Positions 13,701-24,600 of a DNA stretch of 64,000 bases are shown here, one piece after another. The stretch spans positions 41,857,874 through 41,921,873 of the forward strand of contig NC_054868.1 in the NCBI RefSeq assembly GCF_018320785.1, given 5' to 3'. The stretch comes from Cheilinus undulatus. Taxonomy: Eukaryota; Chordata; Actinopteri; Labriformes; Labridae. The notes beneath the pieces were generated by a model. The model ran no database searches, was not told where the DNA came from, and was given only the letters and a program-made list of their open reading frames with translations. The first letter of the stretch is position 1. Each line of letters begins with the position of its first letter. The position numbers were made by a program, and so were the translations under genes.

Positions 13701-16700
13701 CAGGACTCGGGGAAGAAGAGAGATGATGCAGAGTCTGTGGATAACGAAAGCACCATGTCAACCTCCTCCAACCTTGAACCATTTGCCAATGACGACTTGG
13801 GTAAAGTTTTGCATGTTGAAACAGTTAAATTTGTTGTGAAACAAGGGGCTGAAGCCTTTAAAATTGTGCACCTATAAACCTGTATCTACAACCTGACATA
13901 CTATTAAAATGTGTTGCTTACTGGCTTTTATTGTTATCAAACTTCACACTTTTTCTAGCAGAACTTCTCTGGGCTTTCTATGGAAAAGCAACAAAATTAC
14001 ACCACAGGATCAATACTATATGTCCAAAATAAATTTTTAAAAGTTAATTTATAAAACTCAGATTTTGGAAACTTGTTGACGTTGATCCTGTTGTGTAAAC
14101 TTGCTCTTAAATTGATATCCAGTAATGTTGTCCCTTTCTCTCGCTTCATTGATTTTTTAACTTTCTGGATGGCATTTCTCTCCTTTTTTCCCTGCTCACT
14201 GCCCTGCTCTCCCTTCTTTGCTGCTCTGATAGGAAACACGGTGATACATTTAGACAAGGCTCTGGCCAGGATTAGGGAGTATGAGCGCATGAAGCTTAAG
14301 GCTGAGTTTAACCCCTGCAATGCCAGCTCTGCAGGTGCAGGTGGCTCTGAGGTGTCAAATGCTGAACATACCTCTGCTAACTCTGCTGACCAAGCGGAAG
14401 GTACTGAATAAAAAAGCCTGCTTGAGTTCACCATGTGCAAATACTTACAGAAAATGTTGATCACCTGTGATTGGGTAGATTAAAAAGAAATGATGATGAT
14501 GTTGACATCTGTTACCAGGCGGAGCAGCCAGTGATGTGCGCTGCCCTCAGATTGACACCCAGCAGTTGGATCGTCAGATCAAAGCCATCATGACAGAAGT
14601 CATTCCTTTCCTCAAGGTGAGATGGGCAACTCAGGGAGCTGCAGCATGTATCATTAATATCTTTTTACTAGCTGTGCATGTGTATGTTTGTTTTTTTTTA
14701 TCAAAAATGGGGACAGTGCACATTAATTAACATTCACATTTAAATGTACCAGATTGTAGCAATAGGCCAATATCCATCTGTAGTCCCAGGCAGGTTGATG
14801 GTGCATGTGCACGTAAAACCTCATAACACACAGGTATCACAACAACAAGCAAAAGCCAAACAACAGCCTAAACTGTACATTACTCTCCTCATCTCTGGGA
14901 TTCTTGTTTTGAGTTGAGGACTCTGTTCAAGAACATGTATTTACTAATAATTAAACTGCTGTTTTTGCTCCCTGAATGAATTCCACATGACGAGGGAGAA
15001 AAGCTGTTAAAAGTGTCCCTGCTGGTTAACACTTCAAATTACTTGCAAAGCATTCACTGACAGTGTAAATCAGGAAGGCCACTTTAAATGGCTTTTCTCT
15101 CTCATAGTTTAAAATTGAACCATGAAATGAAAGGAGTTATTTGCTGTTTCCATCTTATGAAGTGCAGTTTCTGTTACAAAGTCACCTCCATTAGAAATAA
15201 CAAGCAAGCTGCACAAGTGGGCATGAGCATTTCCTGACTTACTGTGGTAGACTTCTCTACAATATGCACATTTGCTTGTTGCCTACTTTCTGTTACAATC
15301 ATGTGCTGTGTTTGAAGAAAAGGGTTTTCTGTACTAAAAAAGTTAATACTTGATATTTAAAAGTTTTGATGCTCATGGGGCGCGCCGGTAGTTGAGTGGT
15401 TAAGGTGCGCACCATGTACGCGGACAGCCCGGGTTCAAGTCTAGCCTGTGTACCATTTCCCGCATGTCTCTCCCCACTCTCTCCCCTGTTTCCCGAGTCT
15501 AACCACTGTCCTCCTCTATCTAATAAAGGCATGAAAAGGCCCAAAAATCAATCTTTAAAAAAAAAAAAAAAAAACAGTTTTGATGCTCAAATTGAATGTG
15601 GTCAAAACTTACTACCATTCTAAGTGTAAACAGTTATTAAATGAAGTTCCTCTGTAATAATGTTAATGTTTTTATTTTTATTAGGAGAACATGGATGAGG
15701 TTTGCTCCCTCCAGCTGCTGACATCCGTGCGGCGCATGGTCCTCACTCTCACCCAACAGAACGATGAGAGCAAAGAGTTTGTCCGCTTTTTTCACAGACA
15801 GCTTGGAGGCATATTGCAGGTATGACCGCTGCCAATATCTGGTCCCAGCCAAGTTTATGAAGATAAAAAACAAAACAAAGGAACTCTTTGACATTTCACT
15901 GTCTCTTTTCTTTCCAGGACTCTCTCAGTAAATTCGTGGGCCGCACTTTGAAGGACTGCGGGGAGGACCTCCTGGTGGAGATCTCCGAAATCCTCTTCAA
16001 TGAACTTGCATTCTTTAGGCTCATGCAGGATTTGGATAACAGCAGCAGCATTGCCTTGGCCGCCAAACACAAGAACAAGAAGAGGGTTGAGCAGCAGGTT
16101 AGTTCCCTATTCATGGCTTTTTGGGGGGTAAAATCATACGCTAGTTCCACGCTTAAATCAGTTTAAAAGAGGCTAATTTTGCTTTTGGTTTTAATGTATT
16201 CCTCTAATTAGGAAAACACAGACACTGGTGGAGATAAATCAGTTTCCCCAGCGTACACTGATGAAGACAAGGTCAGTCATTGAAGTACTGATAATGTAAT
16301 TGTCAATAGCAATTAGCGCTGCAGTAATTGGTTATACGATGATGTCTCTCTCTTTATTCCAGGACCAAGACGAGGCGGAGCAGGACGGTGATTCTACTCT
16401 AAAGGAGCATTACCTGCAGAAAGAGAGGAAGAACAGTGGGAGCAGTGAAGCTTCTGAGGCTGAAGAGGAAGAAGAGGACGAAGGGCAAGGACAAGAAATA
16501 CCTCTGTCTATCAGTAAGTTGAAATACTTGTCAATGAAATCAACTCAAATGAAATCAAAAGCTACTTTATCAAAGTTTTAGCCTAGGGTTGCACATATTG
16601 TAGAAATTTTTTTTTTTATTATTTTTTTTAATTGATCCTGTAAAATTTTTTATCATTTTTTAGAAATTGAATATTTATGTTATGGATTAAAGTAAATGTG

Positions 16701-19484
16701 GAAAAAGTTTGAGAATTATATATTTTTTTAAATATTTTTTTAACACCACAAAACTTAAGTATTTTAACAGGGGTGTGTAAACTTTGAATAGCACTGTGCA
16801 CATGCATATACATTCTTGCTTTAGTGTTTAACACTTGTCCCTTTTTTTCCCTTATGTAGGCCTCTCAAAAGCAGAGACTCAGGCTCTTACAAACTATGGC
16901 AGTGGAGAGGATGAGAATGAGGAGGAGGAAGTGGAGGAGTTTGAAGCTGGACCTGTTGATGTCCAAACCTCTTTGCAGGCATCTGCTGATGGACATGTGG
17001 AGCAGGAGGTCAGTGCTACAGTCAGGCATGGAGAGGTTTTCTTTAAATACATGACTATGACTTTAATGTTTTTAGTTGGTCTGACTTGTTTTTATTTCCT
17101 ACTTCAGGGCACAACACCCAGCAAAACCCAGGAGATCAAAACTGACCACAAGAGTCCAGAGAATGATGATGGTGAGGCCTTCCTCAGCGGAAAGTTTTCT
17201 CCTCCCTCTAAATGCCAATCTGACTTTTAGTCTCATGGAATTGCTGCATATCTAGACAGTTCATCAAACAAATGTTTCTTTGTTTTGTAGAAACCATCAA
17301 GTCAGCAGAGACTGTGGACTCCCCAGCAGAGGATTGTGACATGGCAGAGTGTCAGAGTCCTGAGAAGGAGACTAATGACAGAGCAACTACTGCTTCAGAG
17401 GGAGGCTCTACAGCCTCCCATGATCAGGACATCCCCAAAGAGCCCAACACCACAAGTAGCCCTGATACAGACTCCCCTGTGATGATCAACGTAGATGTAA
17501 GTTCAAGCCTCTAGATGATGAGTTTACCTGAACTTTTAAAATCAATGCTGTGGAATAAAAGCATCATGACTCAACCTGCCTTTTTGTACTGCAGGAGGTT
17601 GGCTCTGGGAACACCAGTCAGAAATCTGATGAAGAAGACTTTGTGAAGGTGGATGACTTGCCGCTTCAGCTTACAGTCATGTGTGAGGTGTGTAATAGAG
17701 AAGACATGAATATGTATTCTTATGAATTAAAGTAAAGTCACGGTTCAAAGTGTCTTCTAAAAATAACCTGTGTACTGTAATATTAGGAGGAGCTGCAGAA
17801 GAGAATAGTGGAGGAGCAGCAGAATAATAACCTGTCTGTGGAGATCCTGAATGGAAACACTGAATCGCTGACTGGGCTTGTGGGAAATGCTCAGGCTTTG
17901 AAGGAACCAGGTATCTATTAAGTAAATGTCACACCCACTTTCCACATTGTCTGTCTGTCCAGCATGCTGTACGTGCCATGCACTGGAGAGCAAATCACTC
18001 CATTGTCTAGTCAGTTTTAGGCTTTCCATGGCTTGCACTTCGATCTTAACCTGACAAGCCAGATAGACTGTTTCATAGCTATTGCAAAGATATATTTCAC
18101 ATTCATTTGGGAACGCTCCCATAGAAAGCATTTGGGAGGTGCAGGCCTTTTCAAAAAATTCTTGGAAGGTGATTGAATGTTCTGACACATTCATGATTGG
18201 CCAATCAGAGCAACAGGATAGAATGAGGTTGTACACAAGTGATTCTCCTGAGCTAAGAGGCTACCAGTAGTTTTTGAATGGTGGAGCTTCTCTGTGAATA
18301 GAATTTATGCCAAGGCCAGTTGGGAGATGTGCAGAAACATCTCATCTGCAAAGACAAGCTTGCAGTGTGGCTCTTTGCTCTTGTTTTAAAAAAACAATCC
18401 AGCTTCGATTAAATAGATCCTTTCCTACATCTATATCTGAGCTAATAGCTAGCGTAGCAGCAGCAAACCCATTCAGAAGCAGGCTGGGAAAAGAGCAAAA
18501 GCATCTTTTCTGTCATGAAAAGCTTTCAGTGTGGCTCTTTGTTCTTGCATTTATAAAGAAATGCTGTCCAGTTCTAACAAAAATGTATCTTTTGCTACAT
18601 CCAAGCTAATCACTCCGCTAGCAGTCATTATATACAGTATACCTTCTCACACTACAACTAACCCCTTTCCCCCATAGCGATCACAAACTAATGCCAAAGC
18701 AGGTTGTCATGAGAGTGCAAACATCTTTCTCATCAGAAAAAGCTTTAAATCTTTTTTCACACAGAAACGTGGCCCAGTTCTGGTAAAACTACAGCTACAG
18801 CTAATCCCTGCCCAAAGCTAACGCCTGTCTTGCTCTAGGAAAAAAGGTTGTAGCCGAACATTTTTAGACGTAGTTTTAGTTGCCAAAATGAACACTGTCC
18901 TTATGTCAACATCACATCACAGCAATGGCACATGCCACAAGTCATCAGTCGTCACAGATAGTAAGACGTCATGGATGTTGAGAAGTTAATCTCAGAGATG
19001 GAAAATTCCATGACTTTATGTGAAACCACACATCCTTTCTTGATAACAAACCTTTTAATTTTATAATGTACTTACCTGCATTTGAAGCAAAAGTATCAGA
19101 ATAATATGGAAATGAACAGCAAATCAACCCAGAAAGGCAAATGAACAGATACTTTACACGTTGTTCTCACTATACATGGTTGTTAACACATGATCTATCA
19201 ATTCCCTAGCTTGTAGATCTTAAGAGATCTTAGGTCTCCAGCTTCTCTGGGCAGTGTCCCAAAACCACGACATGGTCAGACTGTGTGGAAATTATTGTTA
19301 GTGGATTTGTTTGTGTAGTGACCAAATACGACAGAAAAGCCAAACAGGGTCTCCTGTTGAGTTTATAAAACCATAAAAATATTTATTTCTGTCACTGTGC
19401 ATGCATTAATCAAAAGTCTAACTCATCACTAAAATCTGTTTTTCTTTGTCTTTTTCAGAAATGGTTGGTGCCCAGGGGTTGTAA
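1767..19484 (+). CDS. pcm1: Pericentriolar material 1 protein, 3' two-thirds (5' exons outside window)
   Basis: PCM1 is the scaffold of centriolar satellites and is needed for centrosome protein delivery and cilium formation (family knowledge). I place 29 exons, all GT-AG with matching phases: 1767-1933, 2063-2292, 4341-4483, 4592-4721, 5215-5379, 5517-5695, 5883-6083, 6172-6442, 7624-7769, 7863-8077, 8443-8623, 8749-9059, 9152-9310, 9527-9583, 9762-9934, 12954-13085, 13671-13800, 14233-14400, 14519-14616, 15685-15819, 15918-16097, 16212-16271, 16363-16513, 16860-17008, 17108-17171, 17291-17496, 17595-17687, 17787-17910, 19459-19484 (about 1,480 codons). Recognisable PCM1 blocks include AAKQ/TAKQKLRQLQ-type coiled coil (exon 2), KLYEEKLRQQKQELKQL (exon 4), LWSEMRRHQILREELRQRR (exon 6), the acidic run in exon 7, DPVDPTTITKTFKT (exon 12), the strongly conserved ALRETIYSEVATLISQNE (exon 15) and LTNYGSGEDENE (exon 24). 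The protein ends EMVGAQGL. The first exon here starts mid-codon, so roughly the first 600 residues are encoded to the left. Confidence 0.96.
2950..3290 (+). mobile_element. LINE reverse-transcriptase fragment
   Basis: Translation gives DFLTDRNQRVSVH and, after a gap, LIKFSDDTVLLSLL, which contains the FxDD-type polymerase core in the diverged form common to fish L2/Rex-like LINEs. A further LNALKP/ELIFDF-like piece follows at 3200-3245. The copy is short, rearranged and dead. It lies in the pcm1 intron 2293-4340, where I see nothing else of note. Confidence 0.55.
4905..5040 (+). mobile_element. Degraded tRNA-derived SINE
   Basis: The layout resembles the SINE at 15376: a B-box-like ccctgggtttgactttt, then ctctgctgccctgtcctctc and a tail aggcctgaaagacccaaaaat. 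It is old and diverged and lies in a pcm1 intron. Confidence 0.45.
6443..7623. other. pcm1 intron, nothing recognised
   Basis: This is AT-rich intronic sequence with a T run near 6870. No repeat family or reading frame could be assigned. Confidence 0.5.
7894..7914 (+). repeat. Coding (CAG)7 tract in pcm1
   Basis: Seven consecutive CAG codons in pcm1 exon 7863-8077 encode a glutamine run directly after the coiled-coil LNDLLRQ segment. Uninterrupted CAG tracts are prone to length change, so this is a likely site of length polymorphism. Confidence 0.85.
8657..8705. repeat. TTA/ATT microsatellite
   Basis: Imperfect att/tta repeats (ttattattattattattatt core) lie in the pcm1 intron 8624-8748. 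Confidence 0.85.
10557..11330 (+). mobile_element. Non-autonomous hAT element with BED-finger transposase remnant
   Basis: The ends cagtggttctcaaac and gtttgagaacccctg are inverted repeats. A perfect 8-bp target duplication, ctttagtg, flanks it at 10549-10556 and 11331-11338. About 10949-11185 encodes a remnant of a hAT/ZBED-type transposase N terminus (CEAIKPTKLQCNRITKHAEF, then KTKDFSQQKGEEHI), resembling the tail of a BED-type zinc finger. Its first Cys-x2-Cys part and the catalytic region are missing. It is a 774-bp internally deleted copy in a pcm1 intron. Confidence 0.88.
11729..11900. mobile_element. Solo terminal repeat of a Tc1-like element
   Basis: It begins at a TA with caggtacacctcaaaaag and runs closely parallel to the left terminal repeat of the element at 49457 (gttcaatgttttttgtcac, ttacacatagagtgaaa, gttgatgattatggcttac). 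The transposase and right end are gone. Confidence 0.82.
11901..12953. other. pcm1 intron, nothing recognised
   Basis: This intronic sequence is rich in A/T runs, with no assigned repeat, up to the acceptor at 12952-12953. Confidence 0.5.
14617..15361. other. pcm1 intron, nothing recognised
   Basis: This is intronic sequence before the SINE at 15376. No repeat or coding signal was identified. Confidence 0.5.
15376..15575 (+). mobile_element. tRNA-derived SINE with target duplication
   Basis: The head ggggcgcgccggtagttgag contains an A-box-like part (gttgagtggttaagg). A B box, ggttcaagtct, is at 15432-15442. A tRNA-unrelated body ending in gcatgaaaaggccc and a poly(A) tail follow. The 14-bp duplication agttttgatgctca flanks it at 15362-15375 and 15576-15589, showing target-primed insertion. 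This is the best preserved SINE of the window. Confidence 0.9.
17930..18300. repeat. Probable interspersed repeat in the last pcm1 intron
   Basis: Phrases such as cctgacaagccagatagact and gattggccaatcagagcaac look like a common fish non-autonomous element from memory. I could not define ends or a target duplication. Confidence 0.35.
18330..18850. repeat. Degenerate tandem repeat of about 170 bp, three units
   Basis: Three units begin with related phrases: cagtgtggctctttgctctt (18363), cagtgtggctctttgttctt (18529) and a weaker ttaaatcttttttcacac unit (18740). Each is followed by a tccag-tt phrase and a ctacatc/ctac-agctaat phrase. The units are diverged and lie in the last pcm1 intron. Confidence 0.55.
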
Positions 19485-20115
19485 AGATTTATTTTGATAT
19501 CTGAAGATATACTGTTTTTTAGCAACACTATACTTAAACCCTCAATCAGTTCTGTCTATATGATTGTTGATTCTTTATCTGCTACTTTAAAGGAGCAAAG
19601 GCTCGTAATATTTGTCATAAAATAGCTGTGATCCCGAAACACAACGGATAAAACACCAATGCATAATCAACACTTAGTTTCATTTATTCCTGAATGTTAA
19701 TGTGATTTGTGGGTAATCTGGGGAGGGATATGTCTCTATGCTGCTGATGACCGTTTGTTAACAGTCAAGCTTTTATGAATCTCTATAGTAATGAAACTGC
19801 TCTGCAGATCCGCCTTAGCCCTGTTCTTGGTTCTGGGATCAGTCCAATCTAAGTTGTGTTTTTTATTTTTTAAATGTTTTATTTGTCTTTGCCTGGCCTT
19901 AATGCTGTATAGCTCGTCTCTTCTGCACTTGATTCCTAATTATTAAGAGATTACAGTCAGACTGCTTAATTGTTTCTCCATTTATTTTCTTTTTAGAGCG
20001 TAGGTTCAACTTTTATCCCTTCAGACACATCTTTATATATTTTTTGTTATTTCCATTGACTCTGCTGTAATAAAATGTTAACAACAGTTAAAAGTTTTAA
20101 ATAATAAAATACAGG
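19485..20115 (+). other. pcm1 3' untranslated region with two poly(A) signals
   Basis: The stretch after the pcm1 stop (19482-19484) has no reading frame of note. Two canonical AATAAA hexamers occur at 20079-20084 and 20103-20108, which gives a plausible end near 20120-20140. Homology to the second copy at 25970-26330 covers roughly 19690-20140. Confidence 0.7.
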
Positions 20116-20839
20116 ACCTTTCAAACATGGTGGTGTGCTGACTCATTTTGCTTTTTGGGGATCTTCTGGGCTGTCTGGTCATGTCTAATGCTCACTTTTA
20201 TTTATATGTCATGCTCACTTATTCTGAAACTCATCAAGAAAATCTGCCTACTGAAAAGTGCATTCTATAGTTTCTCTTTTTTTCTGAACTAGGGAATGAT
20301 GTAATTAAAACATGAACTGGCAAATAATCTATAAATAACATAAGGTTTTGGACAAATTATGTTTGTGGCGTTAAATATGGTAGGACTGCTTGTCTGTCCT
20401 GCAACCTGTTTTCTTAAAAATGATGCTGTGGAGTTTTTAGTAAGTATGTGTGGTGATTTACAAAAAATAGAACTTGCTTTTTAAGTGAAACAGCACAAAA
20501 GTGACATCATTTGATGCCACTTTTCCAAAAAACGATGGAACAAATCTAAAGGTTTGAGAGGCTTAGACAAGCACACAAGGTTGAACTTCTCACTCTTTTA
20601 GGTGAACTTCAACAGTTAAGTAACATGAGTGGGCATGAAGAGCATCCCAATGAAGATGACTAAACACAATAAATGGGGAGGGCTGATGGCATTTGTTTAA
20701 AAGATGAATGATACAACAGCTAGAGTAGAGCCGAAACACCCATGTTAACAGATGGGACACTGGCCACACTGGAAAATAAAGATACACAATAACTATTGTT
20801 CTTCTGAAACGTGTCTTAATACTTAGTTTTTATAATGCT

Positions 20840-21370
20840 GATTTATATCCAATAGCAGGCCCACCTACAGAAATGGCCGGGACCCTTAAAGACCCAGCAG
20901 GGGCCCTCCCCAGATGTGTTTTAATTATATAATCCCATGGGTGCTGAATCAGTAGTGCTATTGCCTGCCTGAGGCTAACATTCCCCTCCTTGGCCTGACT
21001 TTGATTAGCCTTTGCTGGGGTGAAATATCCCAACTAGCTGCCTCCTTTTCTCCTCCTTTCTGTTCTGCCATCCCAACCTGTGCACAGGATTTGGATCCTG
21101 CATTACCGGTTTAATAGCCCTCTTCACAATGTTAACTTTTTTAAAAAGTCTTTTATAGATGTAATAAAGCAGAGCCTAGGTTTTTGAAACCGGTTGCATT
21201 TAAATGAAGCACCCGATGGGCCCCCGATGAGACCGGTCCCCAGAAGGCCTTCCCTTCCCCCTCAGTGGTGGGGGAGGGGAGTTTGGTTCTAATTAGTTGA
21301 TTAGCAAGGGGTAACCGTAATGATTGACAGATGTGTAGACAAATCCGCTGAGAGGTAACAAACAGAGCCA
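20840..21370. other. Non-coding GC-mixed block upstream of the chimeric gene
   Basis: This block is less AT-rich than its flanks and free of recognised repeats. It contains a TGATTGACAG box (21321-21330), the consensus of PBX-MEIS/PREP homeodomain complexes, and a homeodomain-like taattagttgattag (about 21290-21304). It could be a conserved non-coding element. Conservation cannot be judged here. Confidence 0.3.
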
Positions 21371-21479
21371 CTGAAGTCGTTCAGATTTGTAGAACATTAG
21401 GTGTCTGCTTTAAACAGAAAAAACCCAATCTGTTTTACTGCAGAATCTCACTACTTTAGAATATTTTGGCGTTTTATCA

Positions 21480-21607
21480 GTGAGTTAAGTGAGTGTTGTT
21501 CTAAAAGAAGGGGCGTGACGCTCTACCAGCCGACCCTACTGCGCAAACTCCGACTAGCAAAATATGTCAGCGCCCTGCTCAACGGGAGGGGGTGGACACG
21601 CGTCGAA
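21480..21607 (+). promoter_or_regulatory. CpG-richer leader/promoter candidate of the chimeric gene
   Basis: The 130 bases before the chimeric ATG are visibly richer in CG dinucleotides (gggGCGtgaCGctc, ctgCGcaaactcCGac, acaCGCGtCGaaatgg) than the AT-rich flanks. The frame of the ATG stays open upstream to 21401, so a longer N terminus cannot be excluded. No TATA box is obvious. The call rests on composition and position only. Confidence 0.35.
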
Positions 21608-24600
21608 ATGGGAACACCGCACAGTGAAAGACTACGCTTGAAAATAGTGCAACAATTTCAAAATAATGTCCCTCAGCGTGAAATTGCAAAGAATTTGGGG
21701 ATGTCGGCGTCTACCGTGCACAATATCATTAAAAGATTCAGAGAATCCGGAGGCATCACTGTTCGCAAGGGACAAGGCCGAAAACCAATACTGGATGTCC
21801 GAGAGCTTCGGGCACTCAAACAGCACTGCATTCAAAACAGACACGATACTGTGGTGGATATAACTGCCTGGGCTCAGAAACACTTCAAAAAAACACTGTC
21901 TGTAAACACGGTTCGTCGCTACATCCAAAAATGTAAGTGAAAACCGTTAGTCTATGTAAGTGAATCGGTGTTTTGGTGTTTCGAGTGACCATGCTAACTG
22001 GTGGCATCCAGAAGAATGCGTCTGTGGTTGTCATAGTTACAACGGATTTTTTAAATCTTTGATTCCTATTGCAAATACTATTGTGTGTAATCTTCCGTTT
22101 TAAGCATATCTGACAAGTATAATTTGACTAAACAAAAACTGAAAAAGAGGACTTTAATAGCCCCTTTAACTACGACAACCACAGACGCTTTCGGCGGAAA
22201 GTCGCCAGTTAGCACGGTAACTTGTTGAACCGATACACCGGCTAATTGATAAAGTAAGTTTATCACTCTGTAAGTCTGTCCTGTGACGTTTTGTCTTTTG
22301 TTTGCATTGAGTTTTGTTCAGGTTTCTCACCTCGCTTCACCTTCCCCCTCCCCTCTCAGGTGTTTCCGCTTTTTTTCGTTCGAAAGAATCTTTAGCAAAC
22401 TACGGCAGTGGAGAGGATGAAAATGAGATGGAAACGGAGGAGTCTATAGCTGGATCTGTTGACGTCCAAACTCAGGCATCTGCTGTGGTAAAGAGGGAGC
22501 TGGATGTCATTGTTAAAATCAGGCTTTAAGATCCTCACTTGGATTATTCAAACCATTTTTAAAGTCTAACCCGTGTACTTGTGCCACATTTTAGAAGTCA
22601 ACGCAAAATGAAACCCAAGAGACAAACAGTGGCCAGAGGAGTGCTGGGAATCATGAGGATGAGGCTTCTTCTGTGGAGAGTTCCCTCACTAACACTGACA
22701 AAAGCAAGGTCAGTGAAGTACTTCCAATGTAAATGTCAGCCCAAATACTGCTGCAAATTTGTGCTGTCAATTGATGTCTCTCTCTTTATTCTAGGACCAA
22801 GAAGAGGCTGGAGGGGATTCCGCTCTCCAGGAGCATTACCTTCATAAGAGGAGGAAAACCAGCCAGAGAAGTGAGATTGAAAAGGAAGGAGAAGGATCTT
22901 CAGTTAGTAAGTAAAATGGTTTAAAGGGGCACTCCGATGTTTGCCTCTCTAACAGGCCTGATTTCATTGTAGTCCAACGCCCTTTTCAGACTCCATAACA
23001 GTGCTGCAGTGAGGCTCTGCTGTCATTACACCTTTGTACTTAAGCATTGCATCAGCAACAGTGAAATCCTGGATTTCCACTTGTTTGAGTTTACGTTGCA
23101 TTGCCGCAGTGCAGCAATGCTGCAGTGCAGAATCACAGAAGGCAAGGCGTGTAAACACAGCTTCACAAAAGCCTTTTTCACACATGCACATCATTTATTT
23201 TTTGAAGTAGGTTTCTTTTGTGATTCAAGAGATTATGAGTAGTATGGTTCTTATGCACAGAGAAAAATGGTCTGTCTTATGGTGTAAACCAAAACCAAAC
23301 TAAGTCATTGCCTTATAAAGAATAGTTAAAGCACAGAATCCTGTTTTAAGTATGTTCAACATAAAGACAAAGATCATATGGTTCACAAGTACACTCAGCA
23401 ACTTAACCTTTAGCTTTTAGTTGCAGGTTAAACGCCACATCAGTGGACAGAGTTTATTTGTTTTATGAGCTTGGGGAATGTGAGGATGACAGTCATTTTT
23501 AGTTTTACTGTCCCATTTGTGATGACTTGAAGGATGTACAGTATGTTTTGGAAAAATGTCTGCAATTAATGCTGTTTTTGTTCTGGTTGGACGAGAATGA
23601 AAAAGTTGACTTGTGTTTTAAAGAAGGAACTTTTTGTTGCATATTTTTGTCTCCCCATACCAGAGACCAAAGTTGAACTTCTTGACCATCATTCTCCAAG
23701 GTGTGTTTGACACAGAAAAAAACACCATAGTAGAGCACAAGTGAAACATGATGGAAGCAGCTACATGCTTTGAGGCTGTTTTTTCCTCCACTGGAACTGT
23801 TTGGCTATGGTTAGGGTGGATTGAATTATGAAAAGTTTCAAATGCCATTTGTGTTTTTGGCACAAAAGCTTTGGGTATCTGCTAGAAAGCAGGAGACAAA
23901 GAGGAGCTTTACCTTTCAGCATGACAACAACCCAGAGCATACCAAATCTATTAATGAATGGCTTCACTAGAAGATGATATAAGTTTAGGACTGACCTATA
24001 TAGAGTCCAGACCTTAATCTCGATATAAAAAAAAAAATATCTGAGGGGTTTCCTGAAGAGGGCTATGCACCGGAACTGCCCTCGTGATTGGGCAGATTTT
24101 GAACACTTGAAAGGAAGAGTGGGCAAACTTTGATTGATGAGAGAGGCTACTCTGACAGACTCCTAAAGATGTATTTATATAAATACTGGGTGACATTAAA
24201 GGTGGAAAATGTTCATAAATGACACATCGCCATTTTTTAATCATAAAAATGTGGCATTTTAACATAGATGTGAAGACTTTAGAGCCACTGAATGAGCAGA
24301 TTGAGTTTTTTCCACTGGATGTTGAGCATGCTGCTGAATTAGTCGTGTGCAATGAAAAGGATGCTCTACCCCCCCCCCGATTCTACAGTGCCTTAATGTA
24401 CTCACCCCCTGTGACATTTTCCCTCAAGATCAATCATGATCGATATATTTTTGCTTTTTAACAAATAAAAAATCTTTTAATGTCAAAGTTGGAACAGATT
24501 TCTACAAAGTAAATGTCAATTGAATAAACATATGCAACATGGAGTGATTGCATAATGATCTAATTCAAGGTTCAAAGGTGCATCCACTAAATACTGACTT

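Noticed and set aside
13997-14464. 155-codon open frame on the - strand
   Set aside because: It lies antisense across a pcm1 exon (14233-14400) and its introns, with no recognisable protein features.
15376-15450. tRNA gene
   Set aside because: A and B boxes are present, but they head a SINE with a body, poly(A) tail and target duplications. The tRNA fold is not kept.
17757-18236. 159-codon open frame on the - strand
   Set aside because: It is antisense to pcm1 exon 17787-17910 plus intron repeat. No family resemblance.
21608-21940. Reading 21608-21940 as just another dead Tc1 copy
   Set aside because: The frame is uninterrupted, the catalytic half and terminal repeats are missing, and the donor phase matches the next PCM1-like exon. 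Chance alone is a poor explanation, though not excluded.
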